A DNA stretch of 64,000 nt from NCBI RefSeq assembly GCF_023208015.1, contig NZ_CP051627.1:2170001-2234000 (forward strand), in the 5' to 3' direction. Of this stretch, positions 45,203 through 55,103 are shown piece after piece. Each line of letters begins with the position of its first letter. Position 1 is the first letter of the stretch. Below the pieces are notes generated by a model that was not told the origin of the DNA, did not search any database, and saw only the letters and a list, made by a program, of their open reading frames with translations. The DNA is from Thermobifida alba. Its GTDB lineage: Bacteria; Actinomycetota; Actinomycetes; Streptosporangiales; Streptosporangiaceae. Position numbers and translations under genes: made by a program.

Positions 45203-46105
45203 ATGACCGACGACCCTCGTGGACGGTCCACGCCGGGACCGCTCTTCCGTGCCGCGGCGCTGGCCCGCTCCGCGGGCGCCGCCATCCCGCCGACCTGGCT
45301 GGTCGGGGTGAGCATCCTGTCGGTGCAGCTCGGCGCGGGCGTGGCCAAGAACCTGTTCGCGGTGCTGCCGCCCGGCGCCGTCGTCTGGCTGCGCCTGCTC
45401 TCCTCGGTCCTGGTGCTGCTGGTCTTCGCCCGCCCCGCGCTGCGTGGCCACACCCGCTCCGACTGGCTGGTGGCGGCCGCCTTCGGGGCGTCTCTGGCGA
45501 CCATGAACTACGCCATCTACGAGTCGTTCGCGCGCATCCCGCTGGGGGTGGCGGTGACCATCGAGTTCCTGGGGCCGCTGGCGGTGGCGGTGGCGGGGTC
45601 GCGCCGCTGGCGGGACCTGGTGTGGGTGGCGCTGGCCGGGACGGGAGTGGCGCTGCTGGGCTGGGGCGAGGGCGGGGTGACCCTCGCGGGGGCGGCGTTC
45701 GCGGTGCTGGCGGGGGCTGCCTGGGCCGCCTACATCCTGCTCAGCGCGGCCACCGGCCGCCGCTTCCCCGGCGCCTCCGGACTGACCGCGGCCTCCGTGG
45801 TCGGCGCGCTGCTGATCGCCCCGATCGGGATCGGCCAGGGGGGCGCGGACCTGCTCGAACCGAAGGTGCTGCTGTTCGGGCTGGTCGTGGGTCTGCTGTC
45901 CTCGACGATCCCCTACTCCCTGGAGTTGCGGGCGCTGCGCCGCATCCCGCCGCGGGTGTTCGGCATCCTGATGAGCCTGGAACCGGCCGCCGCCGCGCTG
46001 GTGGGCCTGGTGGTGCTGGGCGAGTTCCTCACCGCCGCCCAGTGGGCCGCGGTGGCCTGCGTGGTCGCCGCCAGCGTGGGCGCGACCCGCTCCGCGCGGG
46101 CCTGA
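45203..46105 (+). CDS. EamA/RhtA-like exporter
   Basis: 300 residues from ATG 45203; TAGGAT 6 bases upstream and no ribosome binding site suggest a leaderless message. Ten hydrophobic segments in two EamA repeats are visible (SILSVQLGAGVAKNLFAVLPPG, NYAIYESFARIPLGVAVTIEF, IPYSLELRALRRIPPRVFGIL and SLEPAAAALVGLVVLGEFLT). The pattern matches RhtA threonine/homoserine exporters. Its last 35 bases plus 11 downstream bases are duplicated at 47291. Confidence 0.88.
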   Translation: MTDDPRGRSTPGPLFRAAALARSAGAAIPPTWLVGVSILSVQLGAGVAKNLFAVLPPGAVVWLRLLSSVLVLLVFARPALRGHTRSDWLVAAAFGASLATMNYAIYESFARIPLGVAVTIEFLGPLAVAVAGSRRWRDLVWVALAGTGVALLGWGEGGVTLAGAAFAVLAGAAWAAYILLSAATGRRFPGASGLTAASVVGALLIAPIGIGQGGADLLEPKVLLFGLVVGLLSSTIPYSLELRALRRIPPRVFGILMSLEPAAAALVGLVVLGEFLTAAQWAAVACVVAASVGATRSARA

Positions 46106-46116
46106 GCCCGCCCGAG
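46071..46116. repeat. 46-bp direct repeat, left copy (3' end of rhtA-like gene)
   Basis: Identical over 46 bases to 47291-47336. It contains the last 11 codons and stop of the exporter gene plus a GCGGGC-CTGA-GCCCGC hairpin that straddles the stop. The two copies bracket the toxin/antitoxin module. Confidence 0.92.
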
Positions 46117-46705
46117 TCCGTGGCCCTTCCGACAGCGGCGGGGCAGCCCCTAATTCCGAACGGAGTTCCGCGACGGCCTGGACCAGTCCGCTGCGTTCGA
46201 GGCGGGACAGGACGTCACCGACGGTTCCGGGGGGATTGCGCCAGGAGTCAGCGATCTGCTGGGCACAGGACCAGACGACTTTCCGGTCCAGGTGGATCTG
46301 GTCGACGACGAAGTCGTCGGGGCTCTTGGCCTCAATGTCCCAGTCCGCCAGTACAGACCGAGGGAAGTCGCGGAGATTCGACGTGCCAATGACCTGGGCA
46401 CGTGCCCGGATCGCCGCAGCGAGAACATGCCGGTCATCGGAATCGGGAAGCTGCAGTGACTCGATCAGTGGCTCGTAGCCGGTGACAAGGCAGTCCCGGA
46501 CCGCGGCGAGCATGAGTGTACGCGTGCGATCGAGTGCCTCCGGCGGGATGTCCGGTCTGTCTCTCCGAAGGTTCCTGAAGACCTCGTCGAGGATCTGGTG
46601 AGTCCACTTGGCTTGGACGAGACCGGCTTGAGCCACTCTGATGAGAAGATCACGCAGTGTGCTCGGATAGAGGACGCTGGCGTCGTAGACCACGACGAAG
46701 GCCAT
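46117..46705 (-). CDS. PIN-domain toxin-like protein, stop codon apparently lost
   Basis: From ATG 46705 the protein reads VVVYDASVLYPSTLRDLLIR, followed by HQILDEVFRNLRRDRP, LPDSDDRHVLAAAIRARAQV and GTSNLRDFPRSVLADWDIEA. These are the acidic residues and fold of PIN ribonucleases (COG1569/VapC-like). Recognisable protein ends near VQAVAELRSEL, about 46145. The frame then enters the direct repeat without a stop and stays open antisense through the exporter gene to 45188. The left coordinate is the edge of the repeat, not a stop. The HTH antitoxin gene ends one base upstream. Likely an RNase toxin, possibly altered by the insertion. Confidence 0.75.
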
Positions 46706-46706
46706 G

Positions 46707-47156
46707 TCAGTCGAGCCCCAACTCCCTGTTCAAGGCCGACAGCTCGTCAGCGGCCTCGCGTCTCCGTTGGTCGTCACGGCGCATGTAGTCCAACAGGGAG
46801 TCGGCCCGCACCCGACGATGTGTCCCCACCTTCCGGTACTCGATCTCTCCGGCGTTGAGCAGACCGATGAGGTGCGGCCGCGAAACGTTCAGCAGGTCTG
46901 CCGCCTCCTGGGTGGTCAACTCGGCGTGTGCGGGAACGATGGAGACCCCCCGTCCGGCCGCCATGTGAGCGAGCACCCCGGCCAGCAGTTCCAGCGCCGC
47001 ACGGGGCAGGACCAACTTCTCACCGTCGTCCTCGACGACAACCGGAACGATCGACGGATTCTCCGGATGGTCCTGCAGATACCGGCGGACACGGGGCAGG
47101 GCATTCCGAGCGATTCGTACGTCATCCGCTCCGGGGCGGGACGACAGCGCGACCAT
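46707..47156 (-). CDS. HTH (excisionase-type) antitoxin of the PIN module
   Basis: 149 residues from ATG 47156, with GAGGAGG five bases upstream. Residues 80-130 form a MerR/excisionase-type DNA-binding domain (LTTQEAADLLNVSRPHLIGLLNAGEIEYRKVGTHRRVRADSLLDYM). The N-terminal half (VRRYLQDHPENPSIVPVVVE and LPRAALELLAGVLAHMAAGR) and the C-terminal tail (RRREAADELSALNRELG) may bind the toxin. It directly precedes the PIN gene and has a good promoter, so it is the presumed antitoxin and autoregulator. Confidence 0.82.
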   Translation of the reverse strand: MVALSSRPGADDVRIARNALPRVRRYLQDHPENPSIVPVVVEDDGEKLVLPRAALELLAGVLAHMAAGRGVSIVPAHAELTTQEAADLLNVSRPHLIGLLNAGEIEYRKVGTHRRVRADSLLDYMRRDDQRRREAADELSALNRELGLD

Positions 47157-47194
47157 GCTTCCTCCTCACCCGATCAGGTGACCAACCATCCCCT

Positions 47195-47231
47195 GTAAAC
47201 GCATTATCCGAAACAGACGAAGTAAACGCAA
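47195..47231 (-). promoter_or_regulatory. Toxin/antitoxin promoter with repeated operators
   Basis: On the minus strand, -35 TTGCGT (47226-47231) and -10 GATAAT (47203-47208) are 17 bases apart, close to consensus. GTAAACGCA occurs at 47195-47203 and 47222-47230, one copy over the start site and one over the -35, as expected for autoregulation by the HTH antitoxin. Confidence 0.7.
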
Positions 47232-47290
47232 CAGCGTGCGTCACCTTTCCGCCTCCTCAGCTGCCGACGCCCCCTGCCCAGGCCCCGAGG

Positions 47291-47336
47291 CCAGCGTGGG
47301 CGCGACCCGCTCCGCGCGGGCCTGAGCCCGCCCGAG
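47291..47336. repeat. 46-bp direct repeat, right copy
   Basis: Exact copy of 46071-46116, here without the rest of the exporter gene. It marks the other edge of the toxin/antitoxin insertion; beyond it the sequence continues to ctaA. Confidence 0.92.
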
Positions 47337-47414
47337 GGGTCCCGTGTCGCAGCAGCTCACCGCTGGTACGGACCCCGGCCGAAGCCTCGCCGGCCCTCTA
47401 CTACGATCTGTCGT

Positions 47415-48461
47415 ATGACAGCCTCTCCCCGGTCTGTCGCGCTCGCGGCGGACGACCTCACGATCCTGAACCTGCCGCTGTGGGCGTGGCAGGTGGCGTT
47501 CTGCGTCGTCGGCGTGGTGGCGCTGGCGCTGTTGGCCCGCACGATCTGGCATCCCACGACCGCGTCGCTGCGCTGGTGGGCGCTGGGCAACGTCGTCGTC
47601 AACTCCGGGATCGCGGTGACCGGGGCGACGGTGCGCGTCACCTCCTCGGGACTGGGCTGCTCGGAGTGGCCCAAGTGCACCCCGGAGAGCTTCGTGCCGG
47701 TGGGCACCGGCCACTCGGCGTTCCACGCGGCCATCGAGTTCGGCAACCGCACCCTGACGTTCCTGGTGCTCGCCGTCGGAGTGATCGTGCTGGTGGCGAC
47801 GGTGCGCATGCGGCCGCGCAGGCGCGACCTGCTCGTCATGGCCGCCCTGGTGCCGGTCGGCGTGTTCGGCCAGGCGGTCGTCGGCGGCATCACGGTCTGG
47901 AGCGACCTGCACCCGGCCTCGGTGGGCGCGCACTTCGTGCTGTCGGTCCTCGTGGTGATCCTCACGATGGCCTACTACGTGCGCTGCCGCGAGCCGCAGG
48001 GGAGGCTGCGGCCCACCGTGACGCCGCTGCTGCGCCTGACCGCCACCGCGCTGGTGCCGGTGGGCCTGGTCCTGATCGTCGCCGGTGTCGTGGTCACCGG
48101 AACCGGTCCGCACGGCGGCGACGCCGCCGCCCCCCGCTGGGACTTCCCCCTGGAGTCGGTGACCCGCGTCCACTCGCTGCTGGCGTGGCTCACCACCGCG
48201 CTGACCGTGGCGGTGCTCGTCATGGCGCTGCGCTCGGCGGCGCCGCGCCCGGTGCGCGTCCAGGCGTGGCTGCTGCTGGCCGTGCTGCTCGCCCAGGGCG
48301 TACTCGGCTACGCGCAGTACCTGCTGGGCCTGCCCGCCTGGATGGTCGTGCTGCACGTGCTGGGCTCGCTGCTGACCTGGACGGCGATCCTGCGACTGTA
48401 CTTCGCCACCGCCGAACGCGTGGCCGTCGCCGCCCCGGCCGCCCCCGCTACCACCCGGTAG
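47415..48461 (+). CDS. ctaA: Heme A synthase CtaA (COX15 family)
   Basis: 348 residues from ATG 47415; TACGAT 7 bases upstream suggests a leaderless transcript. Eight transmembrane helices with the family's residues: GATVRVTSSGLGCSEWPKC (Cys pair), GHSAFHAAIEFGNR (His), HPASVGAHFVLS (His), VTRVHSLLAWL (His) and WMVVLHVLGSL (His). It oxidises heme O to heme A for cytochrome oxidase; the partner gene ctaB is at 55104. Its last bases overlap the convergent PrsW gene. Confidence 0.94.
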   Translation: MTASPRSVALAADDLTILNLPLWAWQVAFCVVGVVALALLARTIWHPTTASLRWWALGNVVVNSGIAVTGATVRVTSSGLGCSEWPKCTPESFVPVGTGHSAFHAAIEFGNRTLTFLVLAVGVIVLVATVRMRPRRRDLLVMAALVPVGVFGQAVVGGITVWSDLHPASVGAHFVLSVLVVILTMAYYVRCREPQGRLRPTVTPLLRLTATALVPVGLVLIVAGVVVTGTGPHGGDAAAPRWDFPLESVTRVHSLLAWLTTALTVAVLVMALRSAAPRPVRVQAWLLLAVLLAQGVLGYAQYLLGLPAWMVVLHVLGSLLTWTAILRLYFATAERVAVAAPAAPATTR

Positions 48462-49740
48462 CGGGCGGCTGCGGCGGAGCACCGCCGCGTTGGGCGTGCG
48501 CCTGGGCGATGACGTGCTGGAAGTCCGCCCTCCGCAGGAATCCGGAGTCGGTGGGCTGCTGCGCCCAGGCCGGCGCCGCGGGACGGGCGGTACGGCCCTG
48601 GAAGGCCTCGCGGGCCATGTGCATGAGCGCCAGGATGGCGTCGCGCCGCTCCCACCAGGCGGAGACCGCCACACCGCGGTCCAGCCGCCGGTGCAGCAGG
48701 GCGAGTTCGGTGGCGGCCAGCTGGTAGTCCTCCATCGCCCGGCGTCCCCGCACGCCCGCGGTGCGCCGGGCCCAGGCCCGCGCCCGTTTGCGTCCCTTCA
48801 TGGTGCTGAGCATCTGGATGTCCGACGGGGTGACCAGGCCGGTGGGAATGTAGGGCGGCAGGTAGGTGGCGATGGCCGCGACCTGGCGGTGGCGGTCGCG
48901 CACCGCCACCACGACGAGCGCCACCAGCACGCAGAACAGCAGCGCGTAGACCAGTCCCAGCCCGGTCCAGCCGAACGCGGTGGAGCCGTTCCACAGCGCG
49001 TGCAGCACGACCGCGCCGACCCAGCCGAGGAACGGCATGACCAGGCGGCCCACCCCGGCCGGACGGGTGGCGGCGTAGGCGACCCCCAGGCCGATCATCG
49101 CGGTGTAGAGCGGGTGGCCCAGCGGCGCGATGACACCGCGCAGCACGAAGGTGACCGCGAACCCGACGGTGCCCTCGGTGAACAGCGCTCCGAGGAAGTA
49201 GGAGACGTTCTCCACGAAGGCGAACCCGGTGGCGATCATGGCCGCGTAGATGATGCCGTCGGTGGCCGAGTCGATCTCGTGGCGCCGCCGCCACAGCAGC
49301 AACAGCAGGGCCAGTCCCTTGGCGCTCTCCTCCACCAGCGGCGCTCCCACCGCGGCGCTCAGGTAGGCGCCCAGGTCCTCACCGAACACCGGCACGGTGT
49401 ACAGCTCCATGCCCAGGGTGTTGAGCACGAACGAGGCCAGCACCGCCACGCCCGCGCCCCACAGGAAGGCGAACAGCAGGACCGAGTTCGGCTCCGGTTC
49501 GAGCCGGTCCAGCAGCAGGATGAGGGGGACGAGGACGGTCACGGGGACGACGGCCGCCACCAGGCTGACGAGGAACGCGACGACTCCCTCGCTCCCGGCA
49601 CCGGCGAAACCGCTGAACAGCAGGTAGCCGAGCATCAGCAACATGCACAGGACGCTCACCACGATGCCGACGATCAGACCGACGGAGTGGCGTCCGGGCG
49701 TGCGACCTTCCAGGATCGCTTTGGTGTCTAGGGGACGCAT
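48448..49740 (-). CDS. PrsW-family intramembrane metalloprotease
   Basis: 430 residues from ATG 49740. About eight transmembrane segments lie in residues 20-275. PrsW motifs: GAPLVEESAKGLALLLLLW (EExxK), FAFVENVSYFLGAL (FxxxE), APLGHPLYTAMIGLG (His) and GAVVLHALWNGS (HxxxN). The C-terminal 150 residues are a soluble helical extension not needed for catalysis. Possible role in cleaving anti-sigma factors or other membrane proteins. It overlaps the ctaA end by 14 bases. Confidence 0.88.
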   Translation of the reverse strand: MRPLDTKAILEGRTPGRHSVGLIVGIVVSVLCMLLMLGYLLFSGFAGAGSEGVVAFLVSLVAAVVPVTVLVPLILLLDRLEPEPNSVLLFAFLWGAGVAVLASFVLNTLGMELYTVPVFGEDLGAYLSAAVGAPLVEESAKGLALLLLLWRRRHEIDSATDGIIYAAMIATGFAFVENVSYFLGALFTEGTVGFAVTFVLRGVIAPLGHPLYTAMIGLGVAYAATRPAGVGRLVMPFLGWVGAVVLHALWNGSTAFGWTGLGLVYALLFCVLVALVVVAVRDRHRQVAAIATYLPPYIPTGLVTPSDIQMLSTMKGRKRARAWARRTAGVRGRRAMEDYQLAATELALLHRRLDRGVAVSAWWERRDAILALMHMAREAFQGRTARPAAPAWAQQPTDSGFLRRADFQHVIAQAHAQRGGAPPQPPATGW

Positions 49741-49937
49741 GGCAGTCGAGCGTAGCGGCTGGGGCCGACGGGGCCGGGAGCGCGGCGGTCGCGCACGCGG
49801 GCCGGAACCGGGCCGCGTTTCGGTGCGGCGGGCGCCGTGTCGGCGTGCCGGCGCCCGCCGCACCAACGGACCGGGACCGCGGGCCGGGCGGTCGGGGCCC
49901 TCCCCCGTGCGGGGCCGCCCGGTCGCCGCGGGGCCGC

Positions 49938-50594
49938 TCAGGCGTGCCGGGACTCGGCCTCGGCGCGGGTGGCCTGGCGGGGGTAGAGCGTCTCCAGTCC
50001 CGCGATGAAGGCGCGCAGGGCGAGTTCGAAACTGTCGTTGTCGATCTCGGCGGCGAGTTCGGGCAGGCGGTGCGCCTGGGAGAGGTTGGGGTAGCGGTCC
50101 TGGTAGACGCGGGCGTCGGCGTCGAAGCCGCGGGCGAAGGAGTTGATCGCGGCGCCGACCACCAGGTAGCGGGTGGAGGCTCCGATCATGGTGGCCAGCC
50201 GGGCGGGCCAGCCCGCGGAGACGAGTCCGCCGTGGATCGCGTCGGCGCGGCGCAGTGCCTCCTCGCGGCGGCCCGGACCGGAGGCGATGAAGGCGACCAT
50301 GTTGGGGTGCGCGGCCAGGGCGTCGCGGTAGGAGCGCGCCCACACGGTGAGCCCGTGCCGCCAGTCCCCGTTCTTGAAGCCGGAGACGTCTATGTCGGCG
50401 GTGATGCGGTCGACGACGTCGTTGAGCAGTTCCTCCTTGGTGCGGTAGTGGCTGTACAGCGACGGGGCCTGGACGCCGAGCTCCTGGGCGAGCTTGCGCA
50501 TGGACAGTCCCTGCAGTCCGTCGCGGTCGACCAGGGCCAGCGCGGCCTCCTGGATGCGTGTCCGACTCAGCAGCGGTGTCCTGGGGCGAGCCAC
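49938..50594 (-). CDS. TetR-family repressor
   Basis: 218 residues from GTG 50594. N-terminal HTH: IQEAALALVDRDGLQGLSMRKLAQELGVQAPSLYSHYRTKEELLND. The ligand-binding domain ends with a TetR_C-like region (AIHGGLVSAGWPARLATMIGASTRYLVVGAAINSFARGF). It is divergent from the acyl-CoA ligase gene and probably regulates the ligase-dehydrogenase pair. Confidence 0.9.
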   Translation of the reverse strand: MARPRTPLLSRTRIQEAALALVDRDGLQGLSMRKLAQELGVQAPSLYSHYRTKEELLNDVVDRITADIDVSGFKNGDWRHGLTVWARSYRDALAAHPNMVAFIASGPGRREEALRRADAIHGGLVSAGWPARLATMIGASTRYLVVGAAINSFARGFDADARVYQDRYPNLSQAHRLPELAAEIDNDSFELALRAFIAGLETLYPRQATRAEAESRHA

Positions 50595-50727
50595 AGCGAT
50601 CCCCGTCCTTCCCCTTCTCCCCGGCGCGCCCCCCGTTGTGGTCGCGCGTTCGACCCGGATCGCCTCAAGTATCGGCCAGGGGTCGGGAAGGTGACGGGCC
50701 GGCCGGTCTTCCCAAACCGAACACTGT

Positions 50728-50733
50728 TAGATT
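50728..50733 (+). promoter_or_regulatory. Candidate -10 of the acyl-CoA ligase gene
   Basis: TAGATT in a local AT-rich stretch (GTTAGATTAAATGTG) 84 bases before the ATG. TTA-GAT-TAA is a short palindrome that could be part of the TetR operator. Confidence 0.3.
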
Positions 50734-50816
50734 AAATGTGACGCGCGACTCCCTATGCCCCGGTCTGTGGTGCTTTCCGGCCACATCCGAGGACCAGCTG
50801 TACCGAAGGAGCCCCT

Positions 50817-52343
<1,527 letters not shown>

Positions 52344-52349
52344 GGGAAC

Positions 52350-53525
52350 ATGGTCGACTTCGCACTGACCGAGGAACAGCGGGAGATCCGCGACTGGGTG
52401 CGCACCTTCGTCGAGCGCGAACTCATGCCTCTCGAACAGGAGGTGCTGCGCCGCGAACGGACCGGCGAGGGGCACGGGTTGACCCCGCAGGAGTTGCACG
52501 ACCTCCGCCAGCTCGCCAAGAAGTCCGACTTCTGGGGGATCCAGACGCCCGTCGAGTACGGCGGCATGGGCCTGGACGCGATCACCACGGCACTGGTGGA
52601 GATCGAACTGGGCCGCACGTTCGTGCCGTTCAGCTTCGGCGGCAGCGCCGACAACATCCTCTACTACGCCAACGAGGAGCAGAAGAAGCGCTACCTGCTG
52701 CCCACGATCGCGGGCGAGCGCAAGTCCTGCTTCGCCATCACCGAGCCCGGCGCGGGGTCGGACGCCAAGGCGATCCGCACCCGGGCGCACAAGGACGGCG
52801 ACCACTGGGTGATCAACGGCGAGAAGACGTTCATCACCGGCGGCAACGAGGCCGACTTCGTCATGGTGTTCGCCGTCACCGACCCGGAGAAGGGCGCCGA
52901 CGGCGGGGTGACCTGCTTCCTGGTGGACCGCGAGGCGGGCTGGCGGTCCGAGCCCATCCTCACCATGGGCGAGTGGGGGCCGGCCTCCCTGGTCTTCGAC
53001 AACGTCCGGGTGCCGGAGTCCAACGTGCTCGGCGAGGTCGGCCAGGGCTTCGCGCTGGCGATGAAGTGGATCGGCCGGGGCCGCTACCTGCTTCCGGCCC
53101 GCGCCTTGGGCGCCTGCGAACGGCTGCTGAGCATGGCCATCGAGTACGCCAACACGCGCGAGACCTTCGGCAAGCCGATCGCCGAACGCCAGGCCATCCA
53201 GTGGATGATCGCCGACTCCCAGGTGGAGATCGAGGCGCTGCGCCTGCTGGTGCTCAACGCCGCCTGGCAGGTGGACAACGACCGGGACTCCCGGCACGCC
53301 CAGTCCATCGCCAAGCTGTACGGCGGCCAGAAGGCCAACGAGATCGTCGACCGGGTGCTGCAGATCCACGGGGGCATGGGCTACACCCGCGAACTCCCCA
53401 TCGAACGCTGGTACCGCGAGCTGCGACTGCTGCGCATCTACGAGGGGACCGACGAGATCCAGCGCCGCACCATCGCGCGTGACCTGCTCAAGGGTTACGT
53501 CAAGGTGGGCGCCACGCTGGGGTGA
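52350..53525 (+). CDS. Acyl-CoA dehydrogenase
   Basis: 391 residues from ATG 52350. FAD enzyme signatures: CFAITEPGAGSDAKAIRTRA, WVINGEKTFITGGNEADFVM, the region GRYLLPARALGACERLLSMAIEYANTRETFGKPIAERQAIQWM and QIHGGMGYTRELPIERWYRELRLLRIYEGTDEIQRRTIAR at the C-terminus. The catalytic Glu is expected in IYEGTDEIQ. It is co-transcribed with the acyl-CoA ligase gene. Confidence 0.94.
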   Translation: MVDFALTEEQREIRDWVRTFVERELMPLEQEVLRRERTGEGHGLTPQELHDLRQLAKKSDFWGIQTPVEYGGMGLDAITTALVEIELGRTFVPFSFGGSADNILYYANEEQKKRYLLPTIAGERKSCFAITEPGAGSDAKAIRTRAHKDGDHWVINGEKTFITGGNEADFVMVFAVTDPEKGADGGVTCFLVDREAGWRSEPILTMGEWGPASLVFDNVRVPESNVLGEVGQGFALAMKWIGRGRYLLPARALGACERLLSMAIEYANTRETFGKPIAERQAIQWMIADSQVEIEALRLLVLNAAWQVDNDRDSRHAQSIAKLYGGQKANEIVDRVLQIHGGMGYTRELPIERWYRELRLLRIYEGTDEIQRRTIARDLLKGYVKVGATLG

Positions 53526-53857
53526 CCAGAGGCGGGCGGAGCCGGTGTCCGCGAGGCGCCGGCCCGTCCCGTCCCGGGAGCGCGGGACCCCGGGGTTCCC
53601 CCTGTTCCCCGGCCGCGGGTTCCGGGACCGGCCCGCGCGCTTCCCGGGGCACCGGCTTCTCCGCGCGGCTCCTCCTCCGTTCCGTGCGGTTGGCGGAGGG
53701 CGCTCGGAGCTGGGGCCCGGGCGGCGGACCGCGCCTTCCCCCGGGGCGCCCGCGGGAGACGGAGCCGGTTCCCCGCCACTGCTCCGGGGTCTGCGGCCAG
53801 CGGCGCGTTGTGGCGGCGCGCCGCTGGCCGCAGGAGGACGCCTCCGGGGCCGCCCGC
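53526..53857. other. Acyl-CoA dehydrogenase-methyltransferase gap
   Basis: 332 very GC-rich bases between convergent genes, with no credible ORF. The only structure is the strong hairpin at 53791-53833. Confidence 0.5.
53791..53833. terminator. 17-bp hairpin between convergent genes
   Basis: Arms 53791-53807 and 53817-53833 are perfectly complementary with a nine-base loop. It is placed to terminate the methyltransferase transcript (its stop is at 53858) and backs up the acyl-CoA dehydrogenase transcript. Confidence 0.65.
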
Positions 53858-54478
53858 TCAGCCGGCCGGCGCGTCGTCCGCGCGCCGCAGGACGGCCACC
53901 AGGAACTCGGAGTCGGCGGTGAAGGGCCGCAGGTCCCAGGTCGCCAGCCGCAGGTCGGTGACCAGTCCGGCCTCCGCCACGTCGTCGAAGAACCGCTCGA
54001 ACGGGTAGCCGCGGCCCGCGCCGAAGCCCACCACCACCCGGCCCTCCGACCGCACCTGGGCGCCCATCCTGCGCAGCACCTCCACCTCGGTTCCGGGCGC
54101 CAGGAAGGTCATCACGTTGCCCGCGCAGACCACGGCGTCGAAGGGCTCCTCACCCCGTTCCACCAGGTCGAGTTCGGCCAGGTCACCTACCCGCCAGTCG
54201 CCGTCCGGGTGGTCCTTGCGGGCCGCGTCGACCAGGTAGGGGTCGATGTCCACGCCCACCACGCGGTGCCCCCGCGCGACCAGTTCGCCGCCGACGCGCC
54301 CCGGTCCGCAGCCCGCGTCCAGGACCCGTGACCCGCGTTCCAGCATCGCGTCGACCATGCGGGCCTCGCCCGCCAGGTCCCGTCCCTGCGCGGCCATGCT
54401 CCGGAAGCGTTCCACGTACCAGCGGGAGTGGTCGGGATTCTCCCGCACCATGGCCTCCCAGGCGGTGATCTCTCTCAT
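53858..54478 (-). CDS. Class I SAM-dependent methyltransferase
   Basis: 206 residues from ATG 54478. Motif I SRVLDAGCGPGRVGGELVARG, then VVGVDIDPYLVDAAR, FDAVVCAGNVMTFLAPG and EGRVVVGFGAGRGYPFERFFDDVAEAG. It is of the small SAM-methyltransferase type; acceptor unknown. Divergent from the membrane protein gene at 54620. Confidence 0.85.
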   Translation of the reverse strand: MREITAWEAMVRENPDHSRWYVERFRSMAAQGRDLAGEARMVDAMLERGSRVLDAGCGPGRVGGELVARGHRVVGVDIDPYLVDAARKDHPDGDWRVGDLAELDLVERGEEPFDAVVCAGNVMTFLAPGTEVEVLRRMGAQVRSEGRVVVGFGAGRGYPFERFFDDVAEAGLVTDLRLATWDLRPFTADSEFLVAVLRRADDAPAG

Positions 54479-54619
54479 ACCTCCACTCTCTCACCTGTGC
54501 GGTGCCGCAGCGCGGCGAGCGCGCTCCCTCCCCCGTCCGACGGAAATCGGGAATGTAGGCTCGATCTCCGCCATTCCCGGTGTTCCCGCCCCCGACCGCA
54601 CTCCCAGGAGAGGGCCCCC

Positions 54620-55027
54620 ATGTCCCCGACCGCTTCCGCGCCCGTCGGCCCGCCGACCGCCCTGACATGGGCGACGCGGGCCGGCGTGCTCGCCCACGCC
54701 GCGCTGCTCGCCGTCGAGTTCGCCACCGCCGGACGGCTGGTGGCCCAGGACCTCACCGCCCTGCCGCTGCACTCGGGCGGCGCGGTCGCGCTGCACGCGG
54801 CTGCCGGGGCGCAGCTGGTCGCCGCGCTGCTGCTGTGGCGTCCCGGAGGGGGTCCGCCGCTGCCCGCGGTGCTGAGCGCGGTCGCGTTCGTGCTCGGCCT
54901 CGGCCAGGCCTACCTCGGCAGCCGCCTGCTGCTGTCCCTGCACGTCCCGCTGGCGATGGTGCTGGTCGCGCTGGTGACGTGGACACTGGTGCTGGTGTGG
55001 CGGCCGCAGCGCGCCCGTCCCGCCTGA
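54620..55027 (+). CDS. Small integral membrane protein, unknown
   Basis: 135 residues from ATG 54620, with GGAGAGGG upstream. Four hydrophobic segments: GVLAHAALLAVEFATAG, GAVALHAAAGAQLVAALLLW, LPAVLSAVAFVLGLGQAYLG and LHVPLAMVLVALVTWTLVLVW. Histidines in or near helices 1-4 recall heme- or quinone-linked membrane proteins, and it lies beside ctaB, but no family is recognised. Confidence 0.6.
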   Translation: MSPTASAPVGPPTALTWATRAGVLAHAALLAVEFATAGRLVAQDLTALPLHSGGAVALHAAAGAQLVAALLLWRPGGGPPLPAVLSAVAFVLGLGQAYLGSRLLLSLHVPLAMVLVALVTWTLVLVWRPQRARPA

Positions 55028-55054
55028 GGCGGGCGCAGCGGCCGGGAACAGAAA

Positions 55055-55082
55055 GACGGGAGGCCCGTTCGGGCCTCCCGTC
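55055..55082 (-). terminator. ctaB terminator
   Basis: Arms 55055-55066 and 55071-55082 pair over 12 bp with a GTTC loop. On the minus strand the stem is followed by TTTCTGTT, a usable U-rich tail. It lies 22 bases past the ctaB stop and can act on the convergent gene as well. Confidence 0.8.
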
Positions 55083-55103
55083 GCCGTTGTCGCGCCGACC
55101 GGC

